This document shows positions 63,230 to 64,000 of a stretch of 64,000 nt of DNA, piece after piece. A program made the translations under genes and the position numbers. The notes below the pieces were generated by a model. That model searched no databases and was not told the DNA's origin. It saw nothing but the letters and a program-made list of their open reading frames with translations. The DNA is from Gemmobacter megaterium (lineage in GTDB: Bacteria > Pseudomonadota > Alphaproteobacteria > Rhodobacterales > Rhodobacteraceae): contig NZ_FTOT01000007.1 of the NCBI RefSeq assembly GCF_900156815.1, forward strand, positions 1 through 64,000, written 5' to 3'. How positions within the stretch are numbered: position 1 is the first letter of the stretch; every line of letters starts with the position of its first letter.

Positions 63230-64000
63230 CACGCTGCCTCCAGCACAACGGCGCCAGACCCAAGGCCCCGGTCGAAATTGATCATGCCGAACCCCATCGC
63301 CAGGGCGCGCTGTGCCCCCGGAACCTGTCGCGCCCCTGCGGCGCCGGTCAACTGCCGGATGTTTTCCACCAGCCCGATATGCCCACCTGCACAGCCCGCC
63401 TGCCCGGCCGACAACTGCCCGCCGCTGGTATTGTGCGGCAGATCGCCGGTGACGGTAAAATCATGGGCGTTCAAGAATTCCGGCAGGCCCTTGGGTGTGC
63501 AAAAACCAAGGTCGGCAAACTGCATCGCGCTGATCACCGGGTAATCGTCATAGGTCTGCACCAGATCCACCGCGCCCGGCGCCACGCCCGCCATCGCCCA
63601 CAGATCGGCAACGTCGCGCTGCCAGCCGCCGCGCAACATGACCGGATCGTCGGGATAGCCATTGTGCCGTTCGATCGCCGCAGTCAGCCGGACAAAGCGC
63701 AGGCCCTGAGCGCGCGCAGTGTCCTCGCGCATCACAAGAAATCCTTCGGCCCCGGCACAGGGCATCACGCAGTCGAACAGATGGATCGGCGGCGCAATGG
63801 GACGGGAGTTCAGGTAATCGTCCAGGCTGAGCGGCTTTTTCATCAGCGCCGCCGGATTCTTCAGCGCATTGGCCCGCTGCGCCACGGCCAGCCGCCCTAT
63901 ATCGGCACGGGTCAGGCCGGTTTCGGCCATATAGGCTTGGGCGATCAGGGCGAACGACACATTCGGCCCGCCCGCGCCATAGGGATAGACGGCATCCTGC
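63229..64000 (-). CDS. Thiolase / SCPx-type acetyl-CoA acyltransferase-like protein (5' end beyond the window)
   Basis: The visible C-terminal part (about 256 residues) belongs to the lipid-transfer/SCP2-type thiolases. VMPCAGAEGFLV holds a cysteine, TYDDYPVISAMQFADLGFC is typical of the family, and NTSGGQLSAGQAGCAGG and GFGMINFDRGLGSGAV close the fold. The frame stays open to the window edge, so the start is missing. Such thiolases work with DUF35 partners, as encoded next door, in side-chain or retro-Claisen/retro-aldol reactions on CoA esters. Confidence 0.85.
   Translation of the reverse strand, partial: QDAVYPYGAGGPNVSFALIAQAYMAETGLTRADIGRLAVAQRANALKNPAALMKKPLSLDDYLNSRPIAPPIHLFDCVMPCAGAEGFLVMREDTARAQGLRFVRLTAAIERHNGYPDDPVMLRGGWQRDVADLWAMAGVAPGAVDLVQTYDDYPVISAMQFADLGFCTPKGLPEFLNAHDFTVTGDLPHNTSGGQLSAGQAGCAGGHIGLVENIRQLTGAAGARQVPGAQRALAMGFGMINFDRGLGSGAVVLEAA

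Overview
The window is GC-rich, gene-dense chromosomal DNA from an alphaproteobacterium, most likely of the Rhodobacterales (Rhodobacter/Paracoccus/Roseobacter relatives). The support is a CcrM-type GANTC methyltransferase, an NDUFAF5-like methyltransferase beside ferrochelatase, tandem peptide deformylases with fmt, a pyrB / PH-like / PH-like / pyrC-like / plsY operon, and a SPOR-tailed D,D-carboxypeptidase. I see no insertion sequence, prophage, integrase, CRISPR array or rRNA. One tRNA gene (Thr, anticodon CGT) is present.

Left part (0-31 kb) is mostly housekeeping. It holds periplasmic methionine-sulfoxide repair (msrPQ), small envelope proteins (DUF302, fasciclin, CAP lipoprotein, L,D-transpeptidase), dapB, rbfA, hemH, comF and an fmt operon preceded by three deformylase paralogues, the last of which has lost catalytic residues. 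patB and a glucokinase follow, then rnhB-ccrM with four GANTC sites packed into the spacer. Next is a two-gene unit: a secreted small protein plus a membrane-tethered OmpR-type winged-helix protein, preceded by phased direct repeats. Beyond it lie hisC, an FAH-family hydrolase, the SPOR carboxypeptidase, a HAD hydrolase, a miniature ModA-like protein, ttcA, an EAL phosphodiesterase, a protein phosphatase, map, an EamA transporter with its LysR regulator, and deoD.

Middle part (31-51 kb): tRNA-Thr, coaBC, a secreted alpha/beta hydrolase, a NUDIX hydrolase, truB, and rplS-rpmE with a recognisable promoter, long leader and strong terminator. The pyrimidine operon pyrB / 38-aa membrane protein / two PH-like membrane proteins / metal-site-less dihydroorotase / plsY is tightly overlapped. 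A family-4 uracil-DNA glycosylase with moaB, an RND efflux pair, a DsbD-N-like protein whose 3' end overlaps the RND gene antisense, YqgE, an aldehyde dehydrogenase, an M29 aminopeptidase and a Tm-1-like (UPF0261) protein follow.

Right part (51.9-64 kb) is accessory and catabolic in character, and everything lies on the minus strand: thiolase (cut by the window end), a DUF35-SDR fusion, a cyclase-family hydrolase and an acyl-CoA synthetase. Then comes a promoter whose -10 box overlaps a GntR-type palindrome, followed by a TRAP transporter (dctP, a hairpin, dctQ, dctM), an EthD-like double-barrel protein, a GntR/FCD regulator, a RutA-like flavin monooxygenase, a GlcD-like FAD oxidase and an HpcH/HpaI aldolase. 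Most junctions are overlaps of 1-4 bases. The set reads as import, CoA activation, oxygenation and C-C cleavage of a small carboxylate. I cannot match it to a described pathway, and it is one of the two best candidates for something new; the other is the membrane-tethered winged-helix unit.
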